DNA from: Streptomyces turgidiscabies Car8
Lineage (GTDB): Bacteria; Actinomycetota; Actinomycetes; Streptomycetales; Streptomycetaceae
DNA: 64,000 nt
NCBI RefSeq assembly: GCF_000331005.1
Contig: NZ_AEJB01000361.1
Span: 62,001 to 126,000 of the forward strand
Direction: 5' to 3'
The translations under genes and the position numbers were made by a program. Under the pieces are notes generated by a model that ran no database searches, was not told the origin of the DNA, and was given only the letters and a program-made list of their open reading frames with translations. This document shows positions 44,138-54,655 of this stretch, piece after piece. The number at the start of each line of letters is the position of its first letter. Position 1 is the first letter of the stretch.

Positions 44138-44917
44138 TCAGCTCGTACGGAACGGGGTCTCGAACGACTTCATGAGGTCGAGGACCCCGTCCGCGGTGGG
44201 CTCGTACATCTCGTCGACGATCCGGCCGTCGGCGAGGAAAACGACCCGGTCCGCGTAGGAAGCGGCGACCGGATCATGGGTGACCATGACGACGGTCTGG
44301 CCCAGCTCCCGTACCGAGTCACGCAGGAAGCCGAGGACCTCGCCGCCCGAGCGTGAGTCCAGGTTGCCGGTCGGCTCATCCCCAAAGACGATGTCCGGCT
44401 TGGAGGCGAGCGCACGGGCGACGGCGACGCGCTGCTGCTGGCCGCCGGAGAGCTGGGCGGGGCGGTGGCTGAGCCGGCCCGACAGACCGACCATCCGAAT
44501 GACGCTGTCCAGCCACTCCTTGTCCGGTGTCCGGCCCGCGATGTCCATCGGGAGCGTGATGTTCTCCAACGCGGTCAGGGTGGGCAGCAGGTTGAACGCC
44601 TGGAAGATGAAGCCGACCTTGTCCCGGCGGAGTTTGGTGAGTTGCCTGTCCGTCAGTGACCCGAGCTCGACATCACCGACGCGGACCGAGCCGGAGGAGA
44701 AGCTGTCCAGCCCCGCGACACAGTGCATCAGCGTGGACTTCCCGGACCCCGAAGGCCCCATGATCGCGGTGAACTGGGACTGCCCGAAGCCGACACTGAC
44801 CTGATCGAGGGCCACCACATTGGTGTCGCCCTGTCCGTAGACCTTGGAGAGCTCAGTGGCGCGGGCGGCGATGGCAGGGGCGGCGGCGCGGGGGCCGGTG
44901 GACGGGCTAGTGATCAT
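44138..44917 (-). CDS. ABC transporter ATP-binding protein (MacB/LolD type)
   Basis: ATG 44917 with GGAG upstream gives 259 residues. Walker A GPSGSGKS, Q-loop FIFQAFNLLP, signature LSGGQQQR, Walker B VFGDEPT and the H-loop MVTHDP are all intact. SRSGGEVLGFLRDSV and the absence of a membrane domain mark the LolD/MacB subfamily, which couples to FtsX-type permeases. The permease gene follows after 80 bases in the same direction. No sensor or regulator gene is attached. Confidence 0.94.
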   Translation of the reverse strand: MITSPSTGPRAAAPAIAARATELSKVYGQGDTNVVALDQVSVGFGQSQFTAIMGPSGSGKSTLMHCVAGLDSFSSGSVRVGDVELGSLTDRQLTKLRRDKVGFIFQAFNLLPTLTALENITLPMDIAGRTPDKEWLDSVIRMVGLSGRLSHRPAQLSGGQQQRVAVARALASKPDIVFGDEPTGNLDSRSGGEVLGFLRDSVRELGQTVVMVTHDPVAASYADRVVFLADGRIVDEMYEPTADGVLDLMKSFETPFRTS

Positions 44918-44974
44918 GGGTAGCACTCCGATCGGGATAGAGACAGCGAGGGGCACGTGCCACGGGCCGTGCAA

Positions 44975-46216
44975 ACGGCCACAAGAGGCCCATGGACGCG
45001 AGAGTCCGGGTCCATCCCGCTGGGAACCTCTCTATCGTCCGGTTCCCACAGATCCTGCGGATCAGCTGAATTGCCGACCACCTGAGGCTGATGCGAGAAA
45101 GGGTTTCGTCAGCCTCAGGTATGTCGTCGCATCAGCTCCTGGGATGACGCCCAGCGAAACAGCCTGAGAAACTGGCACGCGGTAGGGATGGTGTCCCTGG
45201 ATTGGCACGGCGTGCATGCCTGCACCCCGGGACGTTAGGGCGCAGGTCAGGTGCCAAACTCACCTCGAGCTCACTGATGCAAGGCAGATCCCCGCACAGG
45301 AGACGCGCCAGAGGCTGCGACCTACGCGCGCGGGGTATCAGCCTTTCGGCCGAGGACGCTTGCGACCGCTTCGTTTCCTGGCCGTTCGGCCGAGGTGGGG
45401 CGGTTGGGCGGGCAAGCGGGCTCCCTGCCATGTCTACCGCACACCCAACTGCCCTCGTCGTCAGCCTGTGCATTCCCACGGCCCACACCGCAGTGGTCGC
45501 CTCTTCGGCCCGGACTCGGTGGATTGGCCGTCATCGCCCTTGATGATGGCAGACCGACCCTTGACTCTATAGGGGATCACCGCGCCTTCTGCTTCGCGCT
45601 GGCCGAGCACCTCTATCAGGACCTGTTCGGACCCGGCCAGGCGGAGATCCTGGTCCGGTTGCGTGCCGAGCACGCCGTCTGCTGGCCGCACGGGGTACCG
45701 GGGCGGCGGCGAAGCAGGGCTCCTGTGGGCCGAGGGGCGTGGGCTTGTGGTAGCACAGTCCGGTGCCGTGCAGACAGATGACCAGCAGGCGCGGCTGGCG
45801 TCGGCCGGTGCGCGTCTCCACCACGGGTTGCAGATGGTTTCCTCGGCGAGGACGGCGGCAGTTCGACCGGGCGCTTGCCGGGGCTACGGAGCCTACTGCG
45901 ATCCGGGCCGATGTTGCTTGACGGGATGGTGCTGCGCGCGGACGTCCACCGTCTGGGTGGGACGGGGCCATGGCCGGTGCTGCCGAGTCGGCTGCTGAAC
46001 GGCAAGCAGACCTCCTTCATGGCCAGGCCTCTCAATCTGTTGCCGCGGCCGAGCGCGGGCTCATGGCGATCATCCAGGACACGCGTGGCCGCTTCGTCTC
46101 CGAGGGCGAGTAGTACACCGGGTGGGACATCGAGACGTACAGGGTGCTGGGCGCCCACGGTGTAGCGCTTAGCTGGGGATGCGGGACACCGTGGGCACCG
46201 GATGAGGGGAAGCCTT
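44975..46216. other. Long intergenic region with no recognisable gene
   Basis: About 1.2 kb without a coherent gene. Several frames are open but none has a ribosome site plus a recognisable domain. The most protein-like stretch is on the plus strand at about 45523-45700 (ALDDGRPTLDSIGDHRAFCF, ALAEHLYQDLFGPGQAEILV), which could be a fragment of an unidentified gene. The region joins two leftward transcription units and probably carries debris. Confidence 0.45.
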
Positions 46217-48448
46217 TCAGGGTGTAGGGGCGGACTCCGGCGGAGCGCCCAGTGGCTGTCCGCCCGGCCCGCCGGAGAAGGTCAGCCACGGCAGAGAGGG
46301 TTGCTGGGCCACGCCTGGCTCGCGGTAGTCGCACACCCCCTCGGGGAAGGCCTTCCGCAGTCGGCCCCATTGGGCGTTGGAGAAGTCGACGGTGTAGTCG
46401 TCCCGGTTGAGTTCCTTGAGTTGGCACTTGAGGATGTTGTTGGCCGTCGGGCCCCCGGCCGCAGTCCGGGGCACACCGAAGTAAGGGTAGGTGGCGCGGC
46501 AGACGGACATATCGGAGATCTTGCGGTTGCCGATCCAGCACGCGTCGACAGCGTCGGCCGGCTTGTCGCGCACCACCTTGGTCTCGATCGGGTCGTTGGA
46601 CGTGTCGGCTTCGATGCGGGTCAGCCATCTGTCCATGAGCAGGAACGCCTTCTCGCGGGCATCGCCGTCGGTTTGCACCGGAGGCACACCCGTCCAGATG
46701 ATCTGATTGTCATGGCCACCGTTGGCCTGGTCGAAGCGGGCACGCATGGCGTAACTGTGGAAGTCGCTGTGGATCTCCCAGTTGCCGGGAGAGCGCAGAT
46801 CGATGACGGGGACCTTGGCCGCCTCGCGGGGGTAGGTCACCCGACCGGAGCGGTATGCGACTTCCAGCGCCGCAGGGTCGGCTTCACTACGCTCCGGCTG
46901 CCACTTCCAGTCGATGTCGAGCCCGCCGACGCTCTCGTTGAGGTCGACGAACTGCTCAGCGGTGATCGTGCCGGACTCGACGGCCTTCAGGCCGTACTGG
47001 ACACCGGTGTTGTCGTACGGCCGGTTGGCGAAACCGCGTTGGATGCGTTGTTCGACCGGCCCCCATGAACTCGCGGGCCTTCGGCCCCAGACGGCCACGG
47101 CGTAGTCCTGAAGAGTGCACCGCTCACCGGCAGGATTTGCCTCGGCGTCGTACACCCACGAGCGATTGGGCTCCAGAGTGGTGTGGCCGGCCAGGAATCC
47201 GCCGAGGCAGCCGGCCCCGTTGTCCGGGTCCAACCAGGTCTTGGAGTACTGCCCGTTGCCTGTCGGGTTGTCCCAGAGTGTCCGGCACACCGTCTCGAAC
47301 GCGTGGCCGGTCACCGCGGTTCTGTGGGTGGTCAACGCCCACAATGGAGACCTGTCGAAGTGGTGGTCGAGTACGTGACAGTCCTCGGCCTCCTGCAGCG
47401 TGGACCAGACGTCGGGGAAGCTGCAGGAGGGCAGGATGCCGTCCAACAGACCGGGGTAGTTGGAGGTGATCCAGTGCTGCTGCATGGAACCGCCGGAGCA
47501 GCCTTGCCCGATGGTGTAGCGGATCGGGCCGTAGTTCTCGACGAAGTGCTCCTTGAGCATCACCAGCGCTTCGGTGGAGACCACGTCGTTGCAGTTCTGC
47601 CCCAGCATGTTCAGGTTGGACACCGCGACGGCGAACCCGCGGGACAGAGCCGTGTCGTTGAGAACGTTCTCCATGGGTGCGTCCTGTGAATGCCGCGGCG
47701 TGCAGTCGCCGCCGAACGGCACAAGGAGTTTTCCGTTGAAGCCGCCTTGCGGTGCCCACGGTTGCCACGGCTTGGCCGGGTCGTACAACACCGCGATGTC
47801 GTAGATGCCACGGTCCATCACGCCGCGTTCCCGGCGTACGACGTACGCGACCCGCTTGCCCTGGTCCGTCGTTGTGTATGCGAGGTCTGCGGGCGGTCTT
47901 TTCGGATCATATGCGGTGAACTGGCCGGTCAGCCAGGACTTGTAGAAGAGCTTGTACTTCGCTGGAGTATTGCACGCGACATCCTGCGGCTTCCCGAGGC
48001 CGTTCTCCTCGGTCGCGCACACCCACGGCTGTACCTGTGGCCCGGCGAACAGCGGTCCGCCGATGGGATGGCCGGTGATGGTAAGGCTTGCCGCGCCCCC
48101 CTGTGTCCGGGCCGTCATCCTGTTCTCGCCGACCTGGAGGCCGGTGACCAGGCCCAGGAAGCGGCCGTCCGGCCGGACGGCGAAAGCGGATGTCACATCC
48201 CGGCCGTCCACGTCCACGCGCACATTCTCTGGTGTTCCCCCGGAAGGCAGGGCCACCTCGACGAGGGCGTCGCCCCCGGACACCAGATCCGCGCGATTCG
48301 ACAGCACCCTGATCTGAGGCGATTCCCCTGAGGCGGAGTACGCGATTCCAGTCAGCATGAGATCGAAAGCCATGACGAAAACAACCAGCCATCTGGTTCT
48401 GGCCCGTGGCGTGAGCCTGCCTGGGGGCCGTTCTGCACTGTGAGCCAT
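46217..48448 (-). CDS. Secreted DUF6351-like protein with alpha/beta-hydrolase-type elbow
   Basis: ATG 48448 with GGAGA upstream gives 743 residues; the frame is open 45 codons further left but is not conserved there. A signal sequence (RTRWLVVFVMAFDLMLTGIA) is followed by an Ig-like domain (IRVLSNRADLVSGGDALVEV). A large domain follows, with GGFNGKLLVPFGGDCTPRHS, NGC-type cysteines and the elbow IGQGCSGGSMQQHW, where the serine is a probable nucleophile. Other motifs are SNYPGLLDGILPSCSFPDVW and VPVIDLRSPGNWEIHSDFHS. This matches the layout of DUF6351 proteins, distant relatives of secreted esterases such as tannase or polyhydroxybutyrate oligomer hydrolases. Substrate unknown; extracellular ester cleavage is inferred. 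Confidence 0.7.
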   Translation of the reverse strand: MAHSAERPPGRLTPRARTRWLVVFVMAFDLMLTGIAYSASGESPQIRVLSNRADLVSGGDALVEVALPSGGTPENVRVDVDGRDVTSAFAVRPDGRFLGLVTGLQVGENRMTARTQGGAASLTITGHPIGGPLFAGPQVQPWVCATEENGLGKPQDVACNTPAKYKLFYKSWLTGQFTAYDPKRPPADLAYTTTDQGKRVAYVVRRERGVMDRGIYDIAVLYDPAKPWQPWAPQGGFNGKLLVPFGGDCTPRHSQDAPMENVLNDTALSRGFAVAVSNLNMLGQNCNDVVSTEALVMLKEHFVENYGPIRYTIGQGCSGGSMQQHWITSNYPGLLDGILPSCSFPDVWSTLQEAEDCHVLDHHFDRSPLWALTTHRTAVTGHAFETVCRTLWDNPTGNGQYSKTWLDPDNGAGCLGGFLAGHTTLEPNRSWVYDAEANPAGERCTLQDYAVAVWGRRPASSWGPVEQRIQRGFANRPYDNTGVQYGLKAVESGTITAEQFVDLNESVGGLDIDWKWQPERSEADPAALEVAYRSGRVTYPREAAKVPVIDLRSPGNWEIHSDFHSYAMRARFDQANGGHDNQIIWTGVPPVQTDGDAREKAFLLMDRWLTRIEADTSNDPIETKVVRDKPADAVDACWIGNRKISDMSVCRATYPYFGVPRTAAGGPTANNILKCQLKELNRDDYTVDFSNAQWGRLRKAFPEGVCDYREPGVAQQPSLPWLTFSGGPGGQPLGAPPESAPTP

Positions 48449-48610
48449 CGGCTTCTCCGGCTTCGGTTGAGTAGCGACGCCGCAAGCGGCTCCACGGGTG
48501 CGGGCCACATCAGGCGGCGGAGATCCGTACCGATCCCCTCGGACGCGGTTACGGCAGCGGAGTGGCCGTAACCCCGAACGCATCCGTATGGCTGGCTGGT
48601 TGCGGGAACG

Positions 48611-49618
48611 TCAGTGAGTGGTGTAGCTCAGGCCGATCTGGTCGCGCACGGTGTCGAGCGTGCGCATCACCGCCACGGTCTCGTCCAGAGGCATGATCTC
48701 GCTCTCCAACTCCCCTGCGCGTAGCCGCTCCTGGACGTGCCGGATCTGGCGGTGCAGGCCGCCGCCCGCCGTGTCGTCGCCGTCGCCCTCGCGGGCGGCG
48801 GGCAGACTCAGGCGTTCGGTGGTGCCCCGCGTCTGCACGGTCAGTTCGTCCGGGCAGTGCATCAGGAACGGCAGTTCGATGTGACCTTCGGTGCCGGTGA
48901 TACGGGCTGTGCAACCGAGGTTCGCCCGCATGGAACTCTGGGCCAGCGCGACCGCCCCACTGTCGTACCCGGAGAGGACAGCGACATGCTCGTCGACGCC
49001 GGTCGAGCCGAGTGTGCCGTACGCCGTGACCCGGTCGGGCGTACCCAGCACCATGCTGGCCAGCGATAGGGGATACACACCCAGGTCGAGCAGGGAACCG
49101 CCACCCAGCGCGCGATCGAACAGACGGTGTTCGGGGTCCGCCGGGAATTGGAAGCCGAAGTCGGCCTCCAGGGACTGGACTTCACCGATGACGTCCTCGG
49201 CGAGCAGTTCTCTGACTTTGACATAGGCCGGCAGGAACCGGCTCCACATCGCCTCCATCAGGAACAGGCCCCGTTCCCTGGACACAGCCACCATTTCAGC
49301 GGCCTGCTCCGCGTCCAGCGAGAACGCCTTCTCGCACAACACTGGACGCCCCGCGTTCAGGAACAGCAACGTGTGCTCGTGATGGTGGGAGTGGGGCGAT
49401 GCGACGTAGACAATGTCGACAGTGTCATCGGCGGCCAGATCTTCGTACGAAGCGTGCCGGTGTCGCGCGGCGATGCCGTGCTTCTCGCCGAACGCGTCGG
49501 CCCCTTTCCGACTGCGGGAGCCGACGGCGACCAAGTGGGCGTCAGGCAACCGGCCCAACGCGTCCGCAAAACTGTTTGCTATGACACCAGTGCCGGCGAT
49601 GCCCCAGCGGAACGACAT
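48611..49618 (-). CDS. Gfo/Idh/MocA-family oxidoreductase
   Basis: AAGGAG precedes ATG 49618. The 335-residue protein opens with GIAGTGVIANSFADAL (NAD(P) Rossmann site), followed by VDIVYVASPHSHHHEHTLLF and the active-site LCEKAFSLD (the EKP-type lysine, here EKA). GGSLLDLGVYPLSLASMVLG in the C-terminal beta domain completes the family pattern. Such enzymes oxidise or reduce sugars, inositols or trans-dihydrodiols. The flanking GH1 enzyme and LacI gene suggest a sugar substrate. Confidence 0.92.
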   Translation of the reverse strand: MSFRWGIAGTGVIANSFADALGRLPDAHLVAVGSRSRKGADAFGEKHGIAARHRHASYEDLAADDTVDIVYVASPHSHHHEHTLLFLNAGRPVLCEKAFSLDAEQAAEMVAVSRERGLFLMEAMWSRFLPAYVKVRELLAEDVIGEVQSLEADFGFQFPADPEHRLFDRALGGGSLLDLGVYPLSLASMVLGTPDRVTAYGTLGSTGVDEHVAVLSGYDSGAVALAQSSMRANLGCTARITGTEGHIELPFLMHCPDELTVQTRGTTERLSLPAAREGDGDDTAGGGLHRQIRHVQERLRAGELESEIMPLDETVAVMRTLDTVRDQIGLSYTTH

Positions 49619-50074
49619 GAGAACTCCTTGTTGCTGTGATGGTGATCATGGGATGGCGCTGTGGGCACCGGAACCACGAGGTGGGTGCGGCCTACGGCGG
49701 CGACGAACCGCCACCTGGCGTCGTTGGCTCTGATCCAAGGCCGACCGGGCGGTTGTCCTGCGGTACGGGGATGGTGGAGCCAGGCCAGGTGCGTTCGCCA
49801 CAGTCCATGACGTTCATCGAGACGCCTGCTCCGCAGCCGCATGCAAATTAGGTCGCCCGCCTGACGCGCGCAGTGACCTGGACCGTGCGTGGCGCGATCT
49901 GGTCGTTCAGCGCCGCCGATATTCGTATGCGACGCTCGCCCTGGGCCAGTTGCGTGCATGTGGTATCGAAGACCTCAAGGCCTGTCGGCGCCGCTTCGAG
50001 GGCGGACTCGGCCACGCCACCCAGCGGGCGAACGGCTCATGCCGAGGTAGCCGTACCGTGTCCCAGGCGGCGGC
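49619..50074. other. Intergenic region without an identified gene
   Basis: No supported gene. A plus-strand stretch at about 49875-50060 (DLDRAWRDLVVQRRRYSYAT, LGQLRACGIEDLKACRRRF) is protein-like but lacks a start and any recognised family, so it may be a remnant. It lies between the start of the oxidoreductase gene and the end of the GH1 gene. Confidence 0.4.
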
Positions 50075-51364
50075 TCATGTTGGCATCCGGTTGATCCGGG
50101 CCACGTCGCCATACCAATGTGCCGATGGTTTGACGACCCGCTCCTGAGTGCTGCGGTCGACCGCCACGAGCCCGTACTTGGGGCCGTAGCCGTCCCACCA
50201 CTCGAAGTTGTCCAGCAGTGACCAGTGGACGTAGCCGGTGATGGGCAGTCCGTCGCCGATCAGCCGGTGCACGACGCGCAGACCTGCTCGAATGTAGTCG
50301 ATACGCTCGCTGTCGACGTCGGTCGCGACACCGTGCTCGGTGAGGACGATCTCCTTGCCGGGGAAGAGGCCCGCCACTCGCCGGGTCGTGGCCTCGACCG
50401 CCTCAGGAGCCCACAGATATCCCATCTGGGTGCGGCGGCCCTCGCCGACGGGTGCTCCTTCCGCAGACACGGCTGCCGCTTGGCGGCGCAGGTACGGCAG
50501 GGCGAGCGACTGCGTAAGGCGACGGCTGCGCAGAAGCGCCGCGCTGAGGGGTTTGGTGATGCGGGGGGCGTTGACGTCGAGGCGGGTGTAGGTCTGGACG
50601 CCGATGAAGTCGTCGTCGGCGGTCTCGGCGAAGAACCTGTCTTCGTGGAGTTCCCGAGCCCATTCCATCGCTGGGACTCCGCCGGGATTGGCGTGCCAGT
50701 CCTGCAGCGCATGGGCCATGCCGACCTTGACGCCGGGTGCGAGTTCACGGATGACCTCTCGGGCATTGCGGTGTGCGGCGATCACTCCTGAGGCTGCGGC
50801 GTCGAACGCGTCGAGGTTCCGGACGAAGGGCGGAGTCGGGAAGGTGCCCAGATACCCCCGCGTGATCATGTTGCCGGGCTCGTTGATCGTGCAGATGTAG
50901 GGAGCACGGTTCTGTAGATGTTCCATCACGTGCCTGGTGTAGCGCGTGAACCAGGCCGGGAGTTCGGCATTGGTCCAGGCTCCGGCGTGGGTGACCCAGG
51001 CCGGCAACGTGAAGTGCTGCAGCGTGATCATCGGTGTGACGCCGTGGGTCAGGCAGGTCTCGACCATGTCGGCGTAGTGTTGGAGCGCCTCGCGGTCGAA
51101 TTCTCCCTGGCGGGGCTCGACTCGTGCCCACTCCACGGAGAAGCGGTAGGTGTTCAGTCCGAGTTCCGCGAGCAGCGCGATGTCGTCCTTGTAACGGTTG
51201 AAGTGGTCGCACGCCATGCCGGAGGGCCCTGCCATGGGCGCCTTGGGCGCTGGGTCGGTCTCCCATTCCCACCAGTCGCTGTTCGCGTTGTTGCCTTCGA
51301 CCTGATGTGCGGCTGTCGCGGCCCCCCAAAGGAAGCGCTCGGGGAAGATCAACGGTTCGGGCAC
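50075..51364 (-). CDS. GH1 beta-glucosidase (second copy)
   Basis: Conserved sequence begins at GTG 51364 (AGGAG ribosome site 8 bases upstream), giving 429 residues; a longer upstream open frame is not conserved. FPERFLWGAATAAHQVEG opens the barrel, the acid/base is E162 in TINEPG, the nucleophile is E343 in VLTEHG (His in place of the usual Asn), and GYVHWSLLDNFEWWDGYGPK is intact. It is distant from the GH1 enzyme at 3611-5044 and belongs to another subfamily. A broken paralogue lies at 41119-41420. Divergent control by the LacI gene at 51704 through the palindrome at 51629-51648 is likely. Confidence 0.92.
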   Translation of the reverse strand: MPEPLIFPERFLWGAATAAHQVEGNNANSDWWEWETDPAPKAPMAGPSGMACDHFNRYKDDIALLAELGLNTYRFSVEWARVEPRQGEFDREALQHYADMVETCLTHGVTPMITLQHFTLPAWVTHAGAWTNAELPAWFTRYTRHVMEHLQNRAPYICTINEPGNMITRGYLGTFPTPPFVRNLDAFDAAASGVIAAHRNAREVIRELAPGVKVGMAHALQDWHANPGGVPAMEWARELHEDRFFAETADDDFIGVQTYTRLDVNAPRITKPLSAALLRSRRLTQSLALPYLRRQAAAVSAEGAPVGEGRRTQMGYLWAPEAVEATTRRVAGLFPGKEIVLTEHGVATDVDSERIDYIRAGLRVVHRLIGDGLPITGYVHWSLLDNFEWWDGYGPKYGLVAVDRSTQERVVKPSAHWYGDVARINRMPT

Positions 51365-51628
51365 GATCAGCAGCTCCTGAGGTTCTGAGTTCGTAGGGAT
51401 CAGGCGCGCGGTCGTCGAGCAGAACGAATCTGCATGTCTGCGGACGACCTCGAACCCCGCACGGGCTGCGTGGGTTCTGCTCCGCCGGAACACGGAGCAG
51501 AACCGATCGTGCCCCTTCAGGGGTAAGCCGTGGATTGGCACCGGCCCCTCTCAGGGCCCTTAGGGGGTGGTTGTCGGAGCGGCATGACGAGTCCCCGTGG
51601 CCACGGGGACGCCCTACCGACTATTCAT

Positions 51629-51648
51629 TCACTAACGCGCGTTAGTGA
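51629..51648. promoter_or_regulatory. Perfect 20-bp LacI-family operator
   Basis: TCACTAACGCGCGTTAGTGA is a perfect palindrome with a central CG, 55 bases before the LacI start and 265 bases before the divergent GH1 start. An inexact second copy stands at 52800-52815 after the LacI gene. Confidence 0.8.
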
Positions 51649-51703
51649 GTGCGGGTACAGTACATCAGGCGTGGTACACCCACAAGAGCGGAAGGGGCGA
51701 TGG

Positions 51704-52711
51704 ATGGCGGGCGAGGCCGCTGCTCGGCCGGAGGGCCGGGTCACCAGTTCCGACGTCGCCCGGGAGGCCGGAGTCTCCAGGGCCACTGTCAGCTTCGTGC
51801 TCAACGGCACCAAGGGGCAGACGATCTCCGAGTCGACGCGGCAGCGCGTCCTCGAAGCGGCGGCCCGGCTGCGCTATGCCCCCTCGGCGGAGGCCCGGAC
51901 GCTCAGCCGCGGCCGGAGTGACGTCGTGCTCCTCTATCAGCCCCCTCAGTTGCCGCTGACCGACCTGGGCACACTGGTCGAGTTTCTCTCGGCGGAGTTC
52001 GCGGCCGTCGGGCTCACTGCGGTGATCCATCCGTGGTCCCGCAGGCCCGATGGTGATGTGTGGACCGTCATCACGCCCGTGGCCGTCCTCGCATGGGACC
52101 TGCCCGATAATGACGTCGCCGCGATGCGGCGCAATGGCGTACGCGCCGTGGTCTCTCTCACCGCCGAGTCCGACCCCGTCGCGCAGTGGATCTGGGGAGC
52201 CCGGGAAAACAGCATCGCCCGGCTGCAGGTCGAGCGACTGCTCAGGGCGGGGCACCGTCGGCTCGGCTACGCCCGCCCGCACGACGAACGCCTGGCCGAG
52301 GCGAGCGAGATGCGCCTGAAAGCACTGCAGGGAGCCTGCGCCGAGCACGGTGTGCCGGGCCCGGTGGCTCTGGCTGTTCCCTGCGACGAGGTGGGAGCCG
52401 GAGCCGCTGTCGAGGCATGGCGTGGGATGACCCCCGCCGTCACCGGCGTGTGCGCCCACGACGATGTGGCAGCCTTGGCCGTCCTCGCGGGTCTACGCGA
52501 GCAAGGACTAGCCGCGCCGTCGGACCTGGCCGTGATCGGCGCGGTCGATTCGCCGGCCGCACGCCTCGCAGCCCCGCCGTTGACGATGGTGGCAGTAGAT
52601 ATGCGGGACACCGCACGACATCTCGTCGAGGCGATCATCAGTCTCCTCGACGGACGGCCCGTCCCTATCGGTCCTGAGGTCACCCGGGTGATCGAGCGTC
52701 GCTCAGTCTGA
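51704..52711 (+). CDS. LacI-family regulator of the adjacent GH1 gene
   Basis: ATG 51704 with AAGGGG gives 335 residues. The helix-turn-helix is RVTSSDVAREAGVSRATVSF, followed by VLNGTKGQTISESTRQRVLE and hinge AEARTLSRGRSD. The effector domain is short and lacks some canonical sugar-binding positions, as in the paralogue at 5363-6457. Ends include TGVCAHDDVAALAVLAGL and PLTMVAVDM. The perfect operator at 51629-51648 supports repression of itself and of the GH1 gene until a beta-glucoside-derived inducer is present. Confidence 0.9.
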   Translation: MAGEAAARPEGRVTSSDVAREAGVSRATVSFVLNGTKGQTISESTRQRVLEAAARLRYAPSAEARTLSRGRSDVVLLYQPPQLPLTDLGTLVEFLSAEFAAVGLTAVIHPWSRRPDGDVWTVITPVAVLAWDLPDNDVAAMRRNGVRAVVSLTAESDPVAQWIWGARENSIARLQVERLLRAGHRRLGYARPHDERLAEASEMRLKALQGACAEHGVPGPVALAVPCDEVGAGAAVEAWRGMTPAVTGVCAHDDVAALAVLAGLREQGLAAPSDLAVIGAVDSPAARLAAPPLTMVAVDMRDTARHLVEAIISLLDGRPVPIGPEVTRVIERRSV

Positions 52712-52799
52712 TCTCGGATCACGCCCCGCCGCGCCGCAGCAGGCTGGATGCTGTCTCCTCCGACCGCGGTGAGGGCGTAGGATGGCGCTTGCGCGCGCT

Positions 52800-52815
52800 A
52801 CTAACGCGCTTTAGT
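52800..52815. promoter_or_regulatory. Second LacI-type operator, apparently orphaned
   Basis: ACTAACGCGCTTTAGT shares 14 of 16 bases with the core of the perfect operator at 51629-51648. It lies 88 bases after the LacI stop, where a regulated gene would be expected to begin, but only non-coding sequence and a truncated TetR gene follow. Confidence 0.6.
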
Positions 52816-52963
52816 TATTGTGGATGATGAGATCGAGACGGCAATGCCTCGTCGGCGCGAGGACCCGGGCGCGACTGGTTACTGCGGATCCGGCGACACG
52901 ATGCGACGGTCAGGCGAGGCGCAGTCGTTGAGCCGGTCACCTCGCTGATCGCCACAAACGCCC

Positions 52964-53831
<868 letters not shown>

Positions 53832-53943
53832 GCTGTGGTGCCGCGACGCCGGATCACCCGCCCGGTTCGGAGCTGTTGGCCACATGGCCTGGATACGAAA
53901 GGGGAGGGATCCGGAGCCAGGTCCCTCCCCTTTGTGGTGTGGT

Positions 53944-54531
53944 TCAGCGGTTGCGTAGTGCGGCCAGTGTGTTGTCGAGGTCGGCGGCGCGGGGGCGGTT
54001 GTGGGGGAGCTTGGCGAGCATGGCGGCCATGCCGCAGGTGTTGGTCAGGGCGGAGTAGACCAGACCGCCCGCGATGCCGGCGGAGATGAGCTGGAAGGCG
54101 GGGTGGACGACGAGCCCGAGCAGCAGGCCGAGCAGCACGGTCACTCCTGCGGTGAGCCTCACCTGTCGCTCCATTCCCCAGGTGGCGCGGGAGGCGCCCT
54201 GGGGGCGGTGGAGCTCGTGGCCGTCGGCCGCCCAGGCACCGGTGCCTCCTGACAGGGTGGCGGTGGTGACGCCGTTCTCTGCGAGGATCTTGCAGGCGTT
54301 CTCGGAGCGGGCGCCCGAGGCGCAGACGACCAGGACGTCGCCGCGGTCGGTGGCGTGACGGATGTCGGGCAGCGCGCGCCGGATCTGGTCGAGGGGGATG
54401 TTGAGCGCGCCGGGGAGATGACCGCCGGCGTATTCGCCCGGGGTGCGCACGTCGATGATGGTCAGTTCGTGCAGGCGGGTGCGCGCCTCGTCGGTGGCGA
54501 GGGCCGTGGGTGTGGTCATGGCAGATGTCAT
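53944..54531 (-). CDS. Rhodanese with C-terminal DUF2892 membrane domain (YgaP-like)
   Basis: The 195-residue protein has one rhodanese domain (LTIIDVRTPGEYAGGHLPGA, active Cys in VVCASGARSENA). A DUF2892 module with two membrane helices follows (RLTAGVTVLLGLLLGLVVHP, FQLISAGIAGGLVYSALTNT). This is the layout of inner-membrane sulfurtransferases like YgaP, which carry persulfide at the membrane. It may start at ATG 54531 or 54519. It converges on the CstR gene and follows the TauE gene on the same strand, so sulfane-sulfur handling is the evident role. Confidence 0.92.
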   Translation of the reverse strand: MTSAMTTPTALATDEARTRLHELTIIDVRTPGEYAGGHLPGALNIPLDQIRRALPDIRHATDRGDVLVVCASGARSENACKILAENGVTTATLSGGTGAWAADGHELHRPQGASRATWGMERQVRLTAGVTVLLGLLLGLVVHPAFQLISAGIAGGLVYSALTNTCGMAAMLAKLPHNRPRAADLDNTLAALRNR

Positions 54532-54655
54532 CCTTGTGTGTCGGAGTGTGCTGAGCTTGATCTGGCGGGAGCCGGACTGAGGGCGGTCCTGAGATGCGCG
54601 GTGGGGCTGGAGAAGCTCTCCTGGTCCTGGTCTGAGCCGGTCGCGGCCCTCGTGT

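Noticed and set aside
45395..45781. Possible small gene on the plus strand in the long gap
   Set aside because: No ribosome site and no recognisable family; only the middle third looks protein-like, so it is described as possible debris.
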